From: a virus
Length of the DNA: 64,000 nucleotides
IMG/VR virus record: IMGVR_UViG_3300037110_000087
Location: 243,125 to 307,124 of that record
Direction: 5' to 3' (one strand)
Below, one piece after another: positions 33,494 through 43,202 of this stretch; position 1 is the stretch's first letter; each line of letters begins with the position of its first letter. The notes below the pieces were generated by a model. That model saw nothing but the letters and a program-made list of their open reading frames with translations, was not told where the DNA came from and searched no databases. Made by a program: the position numbers and the translations under genes.

Positions 33494-33814
33494 ATGCAAA
33501 CAAATACCGAAATTAATACATTGGCTGAGGCACTCGCCACCCCGGAAGCTCAGGCGCAGCAGACCCTTGTCCTTCATACTGATCCTATCCCAGAAACCTC
33601 CGGGATTGGTAATTCAATTCAGATCCTACGTGCACAGGATAGAATGTTCTATCATATGAACAATTGTCCTGGTGATCGCAGGGATGTTGCTGGCACCACT
33701 TATATCATAGGTAAAACTGGTTCCTGGCAGCGAGTGATTCCCAAGGTTCACCGCAAGAAGGGTAAGAAACCCTTCAATTCTGTGCGTAATTCCCGTAAAC
33801 TTATGAAAAAGTAA
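33494..33814 (+). CDS. Hypothetical basic protein
   Basis: 106 aa. The last 35 residues are Lys/Arg-rich (VHRKKGKKPFNSVRNSRKLM), suggesting nucleic-acid binding. Directly follows the DHH gene and precedes a terminator. Confidence 0.65.
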   Translation: MQTNTEINTLAEALATPEAQAQQTLVLHTDPIPETSGIGNSIQILRAQDRMFYHMNNCPGDRRDVAGTTYIIGKTGSWQRVIPKVHRKKGKKPFNSVRNSRKLMKK

Positions 33815-33829
33815 CCACTGGCTAAAATT

Positions 33830-33856
33830 GAATTGACCCCTGACCGGGGTCAATTC
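33830..33856 (+). terminator. Strong hairpin terminator
   Basis: GAATTGACCCC-TGACC-GGGGTCAATTC, a perfect 11-bp stem 16 nt after the stop codon. Confidence 0.7.
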
Positions 33857-33912
33857 ATATAGGTTAATATAATACAAACCAGGGACAAAATCAAGTTCAT
33901 TAGGGAGGGATA

Positions 33913-34248
33913 ATGGGTTCCGAGTGGAACAAATTATTACGGGGTGATCTTGGTGACTTTTTCAAGCCAAGAGCAGAAAAGGAATTGGATTTGATCAAAG
34001 CTGCAAGGGAAGAGGGTAAAAAGCAGAGAGAAGCCGCTGTGGATATCAAGATCCATGTTTATTATATTTTGATTGGCGTACCCTGTGTGGTGCTAGTCCC
34101 AAGCACCAGTGATCATTTTGAGGAAATTCTCAGATATGCCAATATTACCAGTCTTAAATATCCCTTCGTCATCATCCCTAGGGGCCGGTCTAATAAAATT
34201 ACTTCTGCGTTGCAAATACTCAAAATTCTGGAGGATTCATGCAGTTAA
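33913..34248 (+). CDS. Hypothetical protein
   Basis: 111 aa. Charged helical N-terminus then an alpha/beta region (YYILIGVPCVVLVPS). GGGAGGG upstream. Overlaps the next start by 10 nt. Unrecognised. Confidence 0.65.
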   Translation: MGSEWNKLLRGDLGDFFKPRAEKELDLIKAAREEGKKQREAAVDIKIHVYYILIGVPCVVLVPSTSDHFEEILRYANITSLKYPFVIIPRGRSNKITSALQILKILEDSCS

Positions 34249-34553
34249 CCTATGGCAATGTCGTTGTTTATACTTCAGAGACAGATCCTGAGTATCAGGA
34301 ATTATATCTGGTAGTGGATGAGGAAAAACAGTTAGGTATGAATAGCCTGGGGGAGATTTCCCCAATTACCTTCATTAATCATAGTTCCCATGCTGGGGCT
34401 TCCGTTTATGGAAAGACGGACTCTGAATGGAGAGGGTTCTATCAGCAATTTGTTGACGAATTGACTGAATGGGAAGAATCTGTAAGGCAGGATACGATGA
34501 AAGCCAAATATCATCTGTCCAAAATTGATCCAATTATTCCGAGATGCTTTTAA
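34239..34553 (+). CDS. Hypothetical protein
   Basis: 104 aa, unrecognised. Overlaps the preceding gene; followed by the VWA protein after 42 nt. Confidence 0.65.
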   Translation: MQLTYGNVVVYTSETDPEYQELYLVVDEEKQLGMNSLGEISPITFINHSSHAGASVYGKTDSEWRGFYQQFVDELTEWEESVRQDTMKAKYHLSKIDPIIPRCF

Positions 34554-34595
34554 CGGGAGTCTCGCCGTAGACTGGGACGCTAAACAAGGAGAACT

Positions 34596-36824
34596 ATGAA
34601 TCCAGTAAGTCGTTATATCAAGTTTGGGCCAAAAGATCTGGTGTTTGTGGAACAGAACGTAACCCATTTCACCACGAAGACTACAAAACCAACCATCTTC
34701 AGCATGAACAACTATTTATTGTTCGATGAGAGCGGATCCATGTATGGGGTGATCCAGACTCTCTGTGATCATATGAAGAAACGCGTCAATACTCTGCCTA
34801 TCGGTGATACAGTCACTCTTGGTTGGTTCAGTGGGCAGGGTAGTTATCGCTTCATTGTGAAGGGTTTCCGCATCAGCACTCCAGCGGACTATGCAACCAT
34901 TTGCAAGATTATTGATCAGAACTGCACGACTCGTGGGACCACTTGTTTCTCCGAGATCTTGTTCGACCTGAATGAAGTGATCGATGAGGTCACCGCTCTC
35001 AACAATCTGCCAAATTCTCTGACCTTCTTCACTGATGGCTATCCGGTCGTCTCCAGCTACAACAAAGAGATCGCGGATATCACCAGTGCGATCAGTCGGG
35101 TTGCATCGAAGATCACTTCTACTCTTCTGATCGGATATGGAAGCTACTACAACAAGCAGCTAATGACCTCAATGGCCGAACTATTTGGTGGCTCATTGAT
35201 TCACAGTGAGAGGATTGGTGAAGAATTCTCCAACCGAATGCACAATTTCACCAGGGACGCACGTGAGAACAGCGGTCGTATCACTCTGGTCGTGACTGGT
35301 ATGAATCCAGAATCTATTGCCTTCAGCATCAATGGTGATCAGATTGTCTACTACAACACCAGCCGGAACGATATTCTCTACACTCCTTGTCAGGGTGAGA
35401 ACTTCATCTACTTCCTAACCACCCACGTGCCTGAAGGAGCAGTAGAATACAAGGGATTCTCAGGTAAGACAGCTGAAGGATTGACGTCTGATTCTTTCGT
35501 GAAGGGAGCGTACGCTCTCGCTTATGCTCTGACTCAGGCGACCAAAACCGATCTGGCTCTGGATCTACTGGTTAAGATTGGAGACATCGCGGTAATCGAT
35601 CGAGTAGTCAATAGTTTCACCAACACAGAATACGGAGTAGCTGAAGCCAACATTTTGGATTGTGTGACCACTCCATCCAAACGCTTCATTGCCGGTCGTC
35701 ACACCAACTACCTTCCCCCTGCGGATGCGTTCTGTCTCAAAGATGCTATTGATTTGCTGGTGAGAGATGACAACGCATTCTTCTATCCCTGCGATGAGTC
35801 GTTCGAATATCAGAGGATCGGAAGAAAGGCAAAAACCAAAGAAGGATACCCGGAGTTCAAGAAAAATATCTCTTCAAAATGTCCTTTGAGTGATCTGGTC
35901 TACCACGAATCTCGGCTTAACCTGAGCATCCGGACCCGAATCGAAGGAACAGTAACATTGGATGAAAAGGCCGAAGAGCAGAATTTCTGCAAGAACTATC
36001 GGACTTTTATCTGGAGAAACTACACGATCGTTAAGGATGGTATTCTCAATCTGACCACCCTGCCTCTGTCAATGAGCAAGGCGACCTTCGACGTACTCCG
36101 GTCTAACGGTATGATTATGGCCGACAAGTGCTCAACACTTACTCCTCCCCCTCCCCAGTGGCAGGAAGGGGAAATTTATTCCGTCAAGCTGGATACCGTG
36201 CCGGTCATGAATCGCAAGATTGCGGAAGGTAACACTTCAGCCAAGTCCCTGGCCCAAGCAGCAGTGAAGGAACTGAAGCTTGAGGCCCAGCAGAAGGTGG
36301 TCCGCAACTTCCTTGGCAAGTACAAGCAGCTTGACAAGACCGCCGTAGGACCCTTCACTGCCGGTCAGAAGACCTATCTGGAAGGCTTCGGAATCACTTC
36401 CAACGGGTTCAACCCGCCTACTGAGACTCTGCCAGCCGAGGACTTCTACGAGGCCCTGGAATTCGAGATCAAAATCAAAGGATTCTCGAGTCTGCCCAAG
36501 GTTCCTGACGTCATCGCGAAAGTGGCAGCCAAGAAGATTCATACTGGTCCAGAACAGCTGATGCTGGCGATGATCAAGGAATGCGAAGATGTTGAAGCCC
36601 TTCATGGTGATAACGCGGCTGTAGCGGTAGCAATCTTCGAGGGAATACTGGCGAAGATCAAACAGGAGCTTGTTGAAGTTCGTGAAAAGATTCAATCGAC
36701 CAAATTTGCGCTGCTTTTAGGCAAGAAGTGGTTTGATGAGTTCAGTTCACGTGATGACTCCAGTTTGACCGTAGATGGCAAAGAAGTAACTTTCTCTCTG
36801 CGTACTAAGCGGGTGGAATTTTAA
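34596..36824 (+). CDS. Von Willebrand factor A (VWA) domain protein
   Basis: 742 aa. Residues 40-220 are a VWA domain: the MIDAS motif LLFDESGSM (about 41-49), a Thr in TTRGTTCF and the Asp in FFTDGYP. The remaining 500 residues are not recognised and are mostly soluble alpha/beta. VWA proteins assemble metal-dependent complexes, often with AAA ATPases or as Ro60-like RNA binders; no ATPase partner is adjacent. AAGGAGAACT precedes the ATG. Confidence 0.85.
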   Translation: MNPVSRYIKFGPKDLVFVEQNVTHFTTKTTKPTIFSMNNYLLFDESGSMYGVIQTLCDHMKKRVNTLPIGDTVTLGWFSGQGSYRFIVKGFRISTPADYATICKIIDQNCTTRGTTCFSEILFDLNEVIDEVTALNNLPNSLTFFTDGYPVVSSYNKEIADITSAISRVASKITSTLLIGYGSYYNKQLMTSMAELFGGSLIHSERIGEEFSNRMHNFTRDARENSGRITLVVTGMNPESIAFSINGDQIVYYNTSRNDILYTPCQGENFIYFLTTHVPEGAVEYKGFSGKTAEGLTSDSFVKGAYALAYALTQATKTDLALDLLVKIGDIAVIDRVVNSFTNTEYGVAEANILDCVTTPSKRFIAGRHTNYLPPADAFCLKDAIDLLVRDDNAFFYPCDESFEYQRIGRKAKTKEGYPEFKKNISSKCPLSDLVYHESRLNLSIRTRIEGTVTLDEKAEEQNFCKNYRTFIWRNYTIVKDGILNLTTLPLSMSKATFDVLRSNGMIMADKCSTLTPPPPQWQEGEIYSVKLDTVPVMNRKIAEGNTSAKSLAQAAVKELKLEAQQKVVRNFLGKYKQLDKTAVGPFTAGQKTYLEGFGITSNGFNPPTETLPAEDFYEALEFEIKIKGFSSLPKVPDVIAKVAAKKIHTGPEQLMLAMIKECEDVEALHGDNAAVAVAIFEGILAKIKQELVEVREKIQSTKFALLLGKKWFDEFSSRDDSSLTVDGKEVTFSLRTKRVEF

Positions 36825-36985
36825 TGTCAGCGCTCCATGAGACTCAAGAATACCAAGAGGCTTTACACTTCTGTACTAACAATGGAATGGAAATAATTGT
36901 CAGACAGATGGCTAGTGATATGATCAGAATTAAGGAACTTCAGGAACAATTGAAGTACCCGGTTCCAGATCCTGATTCAATCTAA
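36824..36985 (+). CDS. Small helical protein
   Basis: 53 aa, MSALHETQEYQEALHFCTNN..., predicted helices with a KELQEQLKYP end. The ATG overlaps the VWA stop (TAATG). Ends just before a terminator. Confidence 0.6.
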   Translation: MSALHETQEYQEALHFCTNNGMEIIVRQMASDMIRIKELQEQLKYPVPDPDSI

Positions 36986-36987
36986 TC

Positions 36988-37017
36988 GAAGATGCCCTCG
37001 TAATTGGGGGCATCTTC
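36988..37017 (+). terminator. Hairpin terminator
   Basis: GAAGATGCCC and GGGCATCTTC, 10-bp stem, 10-nt loop, 2 nt after the stop codon. Confidence 0.75.
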
Positions 37018-37045
37018 ATGTCTGTTAAAAAATAGAGGGCTAATT

Positions 37046-37348
37046 ATGGACAAGTTTGTTGGTTATTTGTATGAAAATGGGGACAGAAGATTTTGGGGTA
37101 AAGATCCTTTCAGCTGGACTAAATGTTCTGATGAGCTTCCCCCCAAAGATGAGACCGTGGTCCTCCTGTGGTTTGATAAACTATCCGAAACGGGTGGTTA
37201 TGAATATTGTCACGGTTTTGGCACTCCAGATGAATATGACAATACTCTGGATGCGATTACTGATGGCTGTGTGGTTGGTTGGATGCGGTTACCTGCAAAA
37301 CCCGACTGGTATCCGATGAAGGAAGAGGAATCTAATGATCAGGTTTGA
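37046..37348 (+). CDS. DUF551-like small protein
   Basis: 100 aa from ATG 37046. WTKCSDELPPKDETVVLLWF and GWMRLPAKPDW match the DUF551 pattern (W-x-x-x-x-LP near the start, WxxLPxxP at the end). Role unknown; common in phages. Overlaps the next gene by 14 nt. Confidence 0.7.
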   Translation: MDKFVGYLYENGDRRFWGKDPFSWTKCSDELPPKDETVVLLWFDKLSETGGYEYCHGFGTPDEYDNTLDAITDGCVVGWMRLPAKPDWYPMKEEESNDQV

Positions 37349-39716
37349 AAATCTACACATAGAAGGTGGACTTAGTTTTCGTGATTCCGTCGACTTTCCA
37401 CTAGCTGGTCAGGGTTTGACTAAGCTGATTGGTAAGAATCTAGATGATATAGGTAGTAACGGATCTGGTAAGTCCAGCATTGGTGATCTGATGTCTCATA
37501 TCATCTTCGGCACTACAGCCAAGGGAATCAAGAAAAATCAAATTATCTGTAATTATACCGATACTGGTTATCTTGGAATCCTTACTGCTGATATTGATGG
37601 GAAGAAGATTAAAGCTCTGCAGTCCCGGCAGCACAAAAAGGAAGGGACCAAGGTCCAGTTATTTGCGGATACCCTCCCGATGCATGTGAAGGGTCTTGAA
37701 GAGTCTCAGGCCCTGGTCGAGAAGATGTTCAGATTGACTTTGGATGAATGGCATGCTACTACCCATTTCTCAAGAAATGAACCCCATCTGTTCATCAAGA
37801 GTACCGGCAATGACAACAAGAAAGCCATGCTGGCCCGAATCTTCAGCCTAAACTACCAGCAGTATCGGGAGGAGGCCGAGGAAAAACTGAAACTGACCAG
37901 GGAAGAGCTACTCAAGCTCAAGAACAACCTGAGTGCTTCTAAACAACAGTTAGAGACTACCTTGATGGAGATGGGTAATCCTGATCCAACCGTTAAATTA
38001 ACTGAAATTAAGGGTTGGGAAACTGTCATCGCTGATACTAAGAAGATTGTTTTGGATTTACAGAAGGCTATCGACGACTTCGATAAGGCACGGAACACCC
38101 AGATTAAATACAATAGTCTCAAAGAAATGATCGAAAAGAGCCTTTCAAATTTGGGAGAGTGGATTGGCCAGATCCCTACCTATGCTGAGGTTGAAGCAAA
38201 GATCACTACTCTTGCGGACACGATTAAGCAATACAACGAGACTATCGTCCAATATGAGACTTTTATCACTTGCTTAAAGGATCGAGATTTTCTGATCACG
38301 GAGCTTAAGAAATTTGATGTTCCCGGCTTCAATCCTGTCAGTGTCGCAGATCAAATCACAGGGTTGCAGAATTATCTAACCGATCTCAACAAATTTGATA
38401 TCAGTCTGCTGCGGAAGTATAACAACTTGAGGGCTACGCTTGTTCCAACCTCAGATCCAGTTGCTCTAGAAAACAAATGGCGAGAATTAGAGACAGAATT
38501 TGGGAAGGTTCAATATGAGTCTCTCGATCTAAGTAAACAATTTGAGGGGGTTAAATCAGGAATTTGTATCACTTGTGGGCACGAGATCGCGGTTAAAGAC
38601 CTTGGAGAATTGGAAAGTAAACTTGGTAATATCAGACAGAAATTGTCTGAAATAGCAGTGGAGAGTACCAAGACAAGAGAGGCATGGGATAAGGCTAGGA
38701 ATGAATGGTCCTATTACAATCAAGCTAAAGCCCAACTTGATATGTTGGCTCCTACTTATGAGAAGGTGAATGAGGAAGACCTTAATCAATACAAGACCAA
38801 CACTCAGGAGCAAATTAACGCTCTCACTCTCCAGGAGCAGCAGTTCCAATACTGGAAGAGTCTGACTGAACGGTCTGCCCAGTATGTGAGTCTTAAGGAA
38901 TACACGGTCGAGCAATACGAGATTGCTCTATCCGGTGCCAAATCAGCCCTGGATAAAATCAAGAACACCCATCTTGGATATTCTCAGTTGAGACTAACTG
39001 TTAATCAATATGAGATGTTGGATCCAATTGCCATTGATCCAAATTTTGATCCTTTAGTGGTCAGAGCCAAGATCAACGGTCATCAAGAAAGTCTGGAATC
39101 AGGGTTCAACGTCCTAGGAAGACTCAAGAAGGAATATGAACTGCTGATGGACACCCTCAGTAAGCTCAACTCAATCAAAGGGCGAGAGGGCGAGATTACT
39201 GCCCTGGAGAACATGGAGCAGGTCTATAGTGGTCTGACCTACGCCTTTGGTCCAAAGGGTTTGATTGTGGAGCGGTTGGGCGTAATTTGCGAATTCTTGA
39301 CCGAACGGGTCAACTTCTATCTGCACCAGATCATGAAGGATCAGGTAGTGATGAAGTTTTATATGGATGGTGATAGCATCGACTTGGATATCTTCTTTAA
39401 GGGAGAGACTAGGGGATCCGGAAACCTGAGTGATGGAGAACGGGCTAAGGTTGGTTTGGCTTGCATGTTCGGGATGCGTAGTCTGCTTCCTTCATCTCAT
39501 CAGAATAATATCATGATCTTGGATGAGGCAGATGCTAACTTTGATGACTCAATTCGGATAGAATTGCTCGAGATTTTACAGAGTATCATTGATAATTCGA
39601 ATATTGATAGCATTTTTGTTGTCTCTCATGCTGATGTCGTAAAAGATAGCATGTTATTTAAAACAACCTTCGATATCACCAAGAAGGATGGTTGTAGTAC
39701 CCTCAGCGTCTACTAA
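37335..39716 (+). CDS. Rad50/SbcC-like SMC ATPase
   Basis: 793 aa. Walker A GSNGSGKSS (about 41-49), long coiled coils, a zinc-hook CITCGHE at about 411-417, the ABC signature NLSDGERAKVG (about 694) and Walker B IMILDEADANFDD (about 728). It corresponds to phage T4 gp46 and SbcC: with a Mre11/SbcD-type nuclease it processes DNA ends for recombination. The nuclease partner is not in this window. Confidence 0.93.
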   Translation: MIRFENLHIEGGLSFRDSVDFPLAGQGLTKLIGKNLDDIGSNGSGKSSIGDLMSHIIFGTTAKGIKKNQIICNYTDTGYLGILTADIDGKKIKALQSRQHKKEGTKVQLFADTLPMHVKGLEESQALVEKMFRLTLDEWHATTHFSRNEPHLFIKSTGNDNKKAMLARIFSLNYQQYREEAEEKLKLTREELLKLKNNLSASKQQLETTLMEMGNPDPTVKLTEIKGWETVIADTKKIVLDLQKAIDDFDKARNTQIKYNSLKEMIEKSLSNLGEWIGQIPTYAEVEAKITTLADTIKQYNETIVQYETFITCLKDRDFLITELKKFDVPGFNPVSVADQITGLQNYLTDLNKFDISLLRKYNNLRATLVPTSDPVALENKWRELETEFGKVQYESLDLSKQFEGVKSGICITCGHEIAVKDLGELESKLGNIRQKLSEIAVESTKTREAWDKARNEWSYYNQAKAQLDMLAPTYEKVNEEDLNQYKTNTQEQINALTLQEQQFQYWKSLTERSAQYVSLKEYTVEQYEIALSGAKSALDKIKNTHLGYSQLRLTVNQYEMLDPIAIDPNFDPLVVRAKINGHQESLESGFNVLGRLKKEYELLMDTLSKLNSIKGREGEITALENMEQVYSGLTYAFGPKGLIVERLGVICEFLTERVNFYLHQIMKDQVVMKFYMDGDSIDLDIFFKGETRGSGNLSDGERAKVGLACMFGMRSLLPSSHQNNIMILDEADANFDDSIRIELLEILQSIIDNSNIDSIFVVSHADVVKDSMLFKTTFDITKKDGCSTLSVY

Positions 39717-39725
39717 GGAGAATAG

Positions 39726-40130
39726 ATGAAAATCAGACAGGGATTTGTTTCTAACAGTAGTTCCAGTAGTTTTTTGATTTATGGAATAGCTCTAGAGCGC
39801 AATGAAATCATGGACAAACTGAGTAGAGAACTGCTTAAGTCGATGTTCATTGAGAGTCGAAAAGGGACTTATGAGGAAGAATTTGAAATTATTGATGAAG
39901 ATCTCGATAATTTTGATCCCCCTATCTATGATGTTGTCGAACATCTTGGCGTAGATTACCATCATCCCTACGATGGGAGTACCTATTACTTTGGTTTATC
40001 CTGGGATGAGGTGGGCGACAATGAGACTGGTGCCCAATTCAAGAAACGAGTCGAAGATTCCATCAAAGGGGTTTTCATTCTTGACTCTGGTGAGACATTT
40101 GGTACCCATGAAGAGGCGTGGCATGACTAA
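39726..40130 (+). CDS. SNSSSSSF-motif protein 1
   Basis: 134 aa. Starts MKIRQGFVSNSSSSSFLIYG, the shared N-terminus of six proteins in this cluster. The rest is acidic; it aligns with protein 2 in STYYFGLSWDEVGDNETGAQ against EAFYFGRKWCRIKDDETGAQ. The conserved part is a short leader; the bodies diverge. No function known. AAGGAGAATAG upstream. A radical SAM gene lies 1 kb downstream. Confidence 0.8.
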   Translation: MKIRQGFVSNSSSSSFLIYGIALERNEIMDKLSRELLKSMFIESRKGTYEEEFEIIDEDLDNFDPPIYDVVEHLGVDYHHPYDGSTYYFGLSWDEVGDNETGAQFKKRVEDSIKGVFILDSGETFGTHEEAWHD

Positions 40131-40482
40131 TTATCCCGATGGTGACGTAGAATTCAACCGCATTCACAATGACCCCAAATACAACTCCAGTATTCATTTT
40201 CAGGCTGGGGGTGCTGATGATGTCCTGGTGATTGATAGAGATGGAATGCTCTACAAGGGCAAACGGATCGAGGATGCTGGTGAAGCATATGCAGCATTTA
40301 TGCAGATGATGGGACAGATGAATAATCAGCCGAAGATTCGCGAAGCCGCAAAGAAGCTCTATTATGCTGCCCATTGGTCTGCGGATCGTGATGTGGAAGA
40401 GAACAAACTATGGGAGAACCTACGCGATGCCCTGGGACTGGAGCCTGGGAATTCTCCAGAGGAGATCAAGAATGAAAATTAG
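40123..40482 (+). CDS. Hypothetical protein
   Basis: 119 aa from ATG 40123 (MTNYPDGDVEFNRIHNDPKY), overlapping the previous stop by 8 nt and the next start by 11 nt. Lacks the SNSSSSSF leader. Unrecognised; helical C-terminus. Confidence 0.65.
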   Translation: MTNYPDGDVEFNRIHNDPKYNSSIHFQAGGADDVLVIDRDGMLYKGKRIEDAGEAYAAFMQMMGQMNNQPKIREAAKKLYYAAHWSADRDVEENKLWENLRDALGLEPGNSPEEIKNEN

Positions 40483-40870
40483 AAATGGATTTGTCTCAAA
40501 CAGTAGTTCTAGCAGCTTCTGTATTTATGGGGTCTGTGTAGAGCGCGGTGATGAGAAACATGTGTTCAGCGACGAGATCATTAAATCTATTGTTGCAGAA
40601 CAATTAGATATGGTTCCTAGAGAAGTCTCTGACGAGACAATCCGTAATTTCGATCTCACCGAGGTTGACGATCTCGAATATATTCTAGCCAAGAGTATTG
40701 GTACTGATTGCTGGCGAGGTGAGGAAGCCTTTTATTTTGGCCGTAAATGGTGCAGAATTAAGGATGACGAGACAGGTGCACAATTCAAACAGTCCATCGA
40801 AGAAAAGCTCCGTGGAGCCTTTAAGAAAGAACCGAAATTCGAGACTCATGACGAGGTTGTTTACAGTTGA
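40472..40870 (+). CDS. SNSSSSSF-motif protein 2
   Basis: 132 aa from ATG 40472 (AGAGGAG upstream), MKIRNGFVSNSSSSSFCIYG. Closest relative in the window is protein 1 (shared DETGAQFK and ETHDE segments). Only this copy has Cys directly after the motif Phe. Confidence 0.8.
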   Translation: MKIRNGFVSNSSSSSFCIYGVCVERGDEKHVFSDEIIKSIVAEQLDMVPREVSDETIRNFDLTEVDDLEYILAKSIGTDCWRGEEAFYFGRKWCRIKDDETGAQFKQSIEEKLRGAFKKEPKFETHDEVVYS

Positions 40871-40897
40871 AGGTTGTTAAACAAAGTGAGGTGAAAA

Positions 40898-41113
40898 ATG
40901 GCACAGATCGTTCCTGCCCAGAAGGGCTTTGAAATCGTTGGACTCCCAGATGAGGGGGTCCCCGATATCCGCCAGGGTGCTTGGCTTGATTCCACCCATC
41001 TGAGAGGGGTTAAACGTCGCCAGGGTCGCACCAAGTTCACTCCGCTCCGGTTCCCTGATCAGGCCAGCGCTCTCCGGTATTGTCAGCGTCGGAACATTGA
41101 AATCACCGAATAA
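40898..41113 (+). CDS. Small basic hypothetical protein
   Basis: 71 aa, MAQIVPAQKGFEIVGLPDEG..., Arg-rich centre (RGVKRRQGRTKFTPLRF). GAGGTGAAAA upstream. Unrecognised; lies between protein 2 and the radical SAM gene. Confidence 0.65.
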   Translation: MAQIVPAQKGFEIVGLPDEGVPDIRQGAWLDSTHLRGVKRRQGRTKFTPLRFPDQASALRYCQRRNIEITE

Positions 41114-41130
41114 TTTACCATGAGGCAGAA

Positions 41131-42231
41131 ATGCTCAGAATCAGGGAATCCTCTATCATCAAGTCCGTGAGGTCGAAGAACTATAACTTCGATTTCGACA
41201 AGAGGACTGGCTTTTTCGCCCGATGGGGAACGACAAAAGAGGATGATCCCTCCATGGCTCCTGCTCCGGAGATTCTCGATTTTGAGATTTCGTATGGTGG
41301 CGACTGTCTGGGGAATTGTCCAATGTGCTATAAGGACAATTCTGGCCCTCAGCCCACCGTTAATCTCTCATTTGAGGATTTTAAGACAATCCTTGATAAG
41401 ATGCCTCCGCTACTTACCCAGGTAGCGTTTGGCATCATGAATATCTCCACCAATCCAGATTTCTTCAAGATGATGGAGTATTGCAGAGAACGAGGTATTG
41501 TTCCTAATTACACCTGTCATGGTCTGGATGTTACTCCTGAGATCGCTGAGCGAACGGCTGCGCTATGTGGTGCGGTGGCTGTTTCTGTGTATGATAAGGA
41601 GAAATCATACAACGCTATCAAGATGTTTACTGATGCTGGCATGAAGCAGGTCAACATTCATTGCATGCTGTCGGAAGAGACATTCGGCTTTGCCAAGAAG
41701 ATTGTGTATGATATTCATACTGATATCCGGCTGGAGAAGCTTAACGCTATTGTGTTCCTGGCCTATAAGCCAAAGGGCCGGGAAGGTGGCAAGAAGTTCT
41801 TTCACACAATCAAAGATCCTGAGAAGTATAAGGAACTGATTCAGTATTGTACCGATCTGAAAGTGAATTGGGGTTGTGATAGCTGCTCTGCTCCGATCGT
41901 GCTCCAGGCATTCCAAGGAACTGGTCGCTATGGATCGGTGGCTCCCTTCATCGAGCCTTGTGAATCATCTTTATTCAGTTCATACATTAGCGCTGAAGGG
42001 ATGTTCTTCCCTTGCAGTTTCACGGAAGGTGAATCGGGGTGGGAACAGGGACTCGATGTTCTCCATTGTGATAATTTCGTCCAGGACATCTGGATGCATC
42101 CACGAACAATTGCTTTCCGCGAGAATCTGATTGGTAGCTGTGAGGGCTGCTCAGGATGTCATTCTCAAAAAATCTGCAGAAGCTGCCCTGTGTTCGATAT
42201 TACCGGCTGCGTCATTCCACGGGAGGATTAA
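41131..42231 (+). CDS. Radical SAM enzyme with SPASM-like C-terminus
   Basis: 366 aa. CxxxCxxC at 59-66 (GGDCLGNCPMC) binds the SAM-cleaving 4Fe-4S cluster. The C-terminal 30 residues hold seven Cys (CEGCSGCHSQKICRSCPVFD and a final TGC), a SPASM/twitch-like site for auxiliary clusters. SPASM radical SAM enzymes modify peptides or proteins, including Ser or Cys oxidation and RiPP maturation. It sits among six proteins with the same serine-rich leader and its stop overlaps the ATG of the next one. Confidence 0.88.
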   Translation: MLRIRESSIIKSVRSKNYNFDFDKRTGFFARWGTTKEDDPSMAPAPEILDFEISYGGDCLGNCPMCYKDNSGPQPTVNLSFEDFKTILDKMPPLLTQVAFGIMNISTNPDFFKMMEYCRERGIVPNYTCHGLDVTPEIAERTAALCGAVAVSVYDKEKSYNAIKMFTDAGMKQVNIHCMLSEETFGFAKKIVYDIHTDIRLEKLNAIVFLAYKPKGREGGKKFFHTIKDPEKYKELIQYCTDLKVNWGCDSCSAPIVLQAFQGTGRYGSVAPFIEPCESSLFSSYISAEGMFFPCSFTEGESGWEQGLDVLHCDNFVQDIWMHPRTIAFRENLIGSCEGCSGCHSQKICRSCPVFDITGCVIPRED

Positions 42232-42626
42232 TGAGAATCAGATCTGGCTTCGTCAGCAATAGTAGTTCCAGTAGCTTTATCATCATTGGTTTCAAGATGA
42301 ATCCCTACGCACCTGAGGCTGTGGAGTTCCTGAAATCCATGGGTGATACCAAGATTGGGACGTTCGAGGACGAAGATGATGAGATGGACTACATCTATGA
42401 TACCTATACGTCTAAACATTGTAAGAAAGGGACTGAGCAATCCCCTTATCGATTCGCTGATGATTACTTTGGGATCGTTCTATTCAATAAGAGCAACGAG
42501 GGTGACTATATACCCAATGGGGAAATAAGCGCAGAGGATCTCATGCGAAGGTCCATTGAAATTGCCATTAAGTTTGGGAAGGACCTTTCCGAGGTCAAGT
42601 TATACTATGGGACCTATTCCAGCTAG
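42231..42626 (+). CDS. SNSSSSSF-motif protein 3
   Basis: 131 aa, MRIRSGFVSNSSSSSFIIIG, ATG 42231 overlapping the radical SAM stop (TAATG) with GGGAGG just upstream, hence translationally coupled to that enzyme. Body acidic and unrecognised. Confidence 0.8.
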   Translation: MRIRSGFVSNSSSSSFIIIGFKMNPYAPEAVEFLKSMGDTKIGTFEDEDDEMDYIYDTYTSKHCKKGTEQSPYRFADDYFGIVLFNKSNEGDYIPNGEISAEDLMRRSIEIAIKFGKDLSEVKLYYGTYSS

Positions 42627-42635
42627 GAGTTTAGA

Positions 42636-43202
42636 ATGAAGATCAGAACTGGTTTTGTCAGCAATAGTAGCTCTAGTAGCTTCGTGGTTGCATTTTCCTA
42701 CGAGAACCCCACCGTTGAGCAGATCCTTGAGGTTTTTAAGCCTAGGGCTTACATGTCGTATAGTTGTTTAATTACCGGCCAAGAGATCGGCAATGCCCTG
42801 GTGCGTGACACTCAGGAACAGAAAGGTATTTTGATCTGTGAAGACAACCTGGGTGAACTATCTGGTATGGTCAATGATGACTGGGAGTTCAATGAATGTT
42901 TACAGGACCCCTGGTATCAGAAGCTTGCGATTCTTATTAAAGAGAGATTCGCGGAACTGAAGAAAGAGGAACCGGAATCTAGCATTGAACAAGAGGGGTG
43001 GAAGATCAAGCAATTCGTTGATAATTTCACTGACAACCTTGGTAATAGTGACCTGCATAATTGGATCAAGAAGAATGAAAGTCAGTATGCATTTGCCTAT
43101 TCTTACTGTGACGAGGGTGGGGGCTGTGGGAGTGCATTGGAGCATGGTGATCACTGGAATAATGTTCCAAAGGAATCACTCTTATATGAAAGTCATCATT
43201 AA
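42636..43202 (+). CDS. SNSSSSSF-motif protein 4
   Basis: 188 aa, MKIRTGFVSNSSSSSFVVAF. Longest member. Near 165-172 it has DEGGGCGSALEHGDHW, a Gly/Cys/His-rich patch. Begins 9 nt after protein 3; AGGAG upstream. Confidence 0.8.
   Translation: MKIRTGFVSNSSSSSFVVAFSYENPTVEQILEVFKPRAYMSYSCLITGQEIGNALVRDTQEQKGILICEDNLGELSGMVNDDWEFNECLQDPWYQKLAILIKERFAELKKEEPESSIEQEGWKIKQFVDNFTDNLGNSDLHNWIKKNESQYAFAYSYCDEGGGCGSALEHGDHWNNVPKESLLYESHH

Noticed and set aside
37335-39716. Adjacent Mre11/SbcD nuclease partner
   Set aside because: Neighbouring genes are a DUF551-like protein and the leader-motif family; no metallophosphoesterase motif was found nearby.
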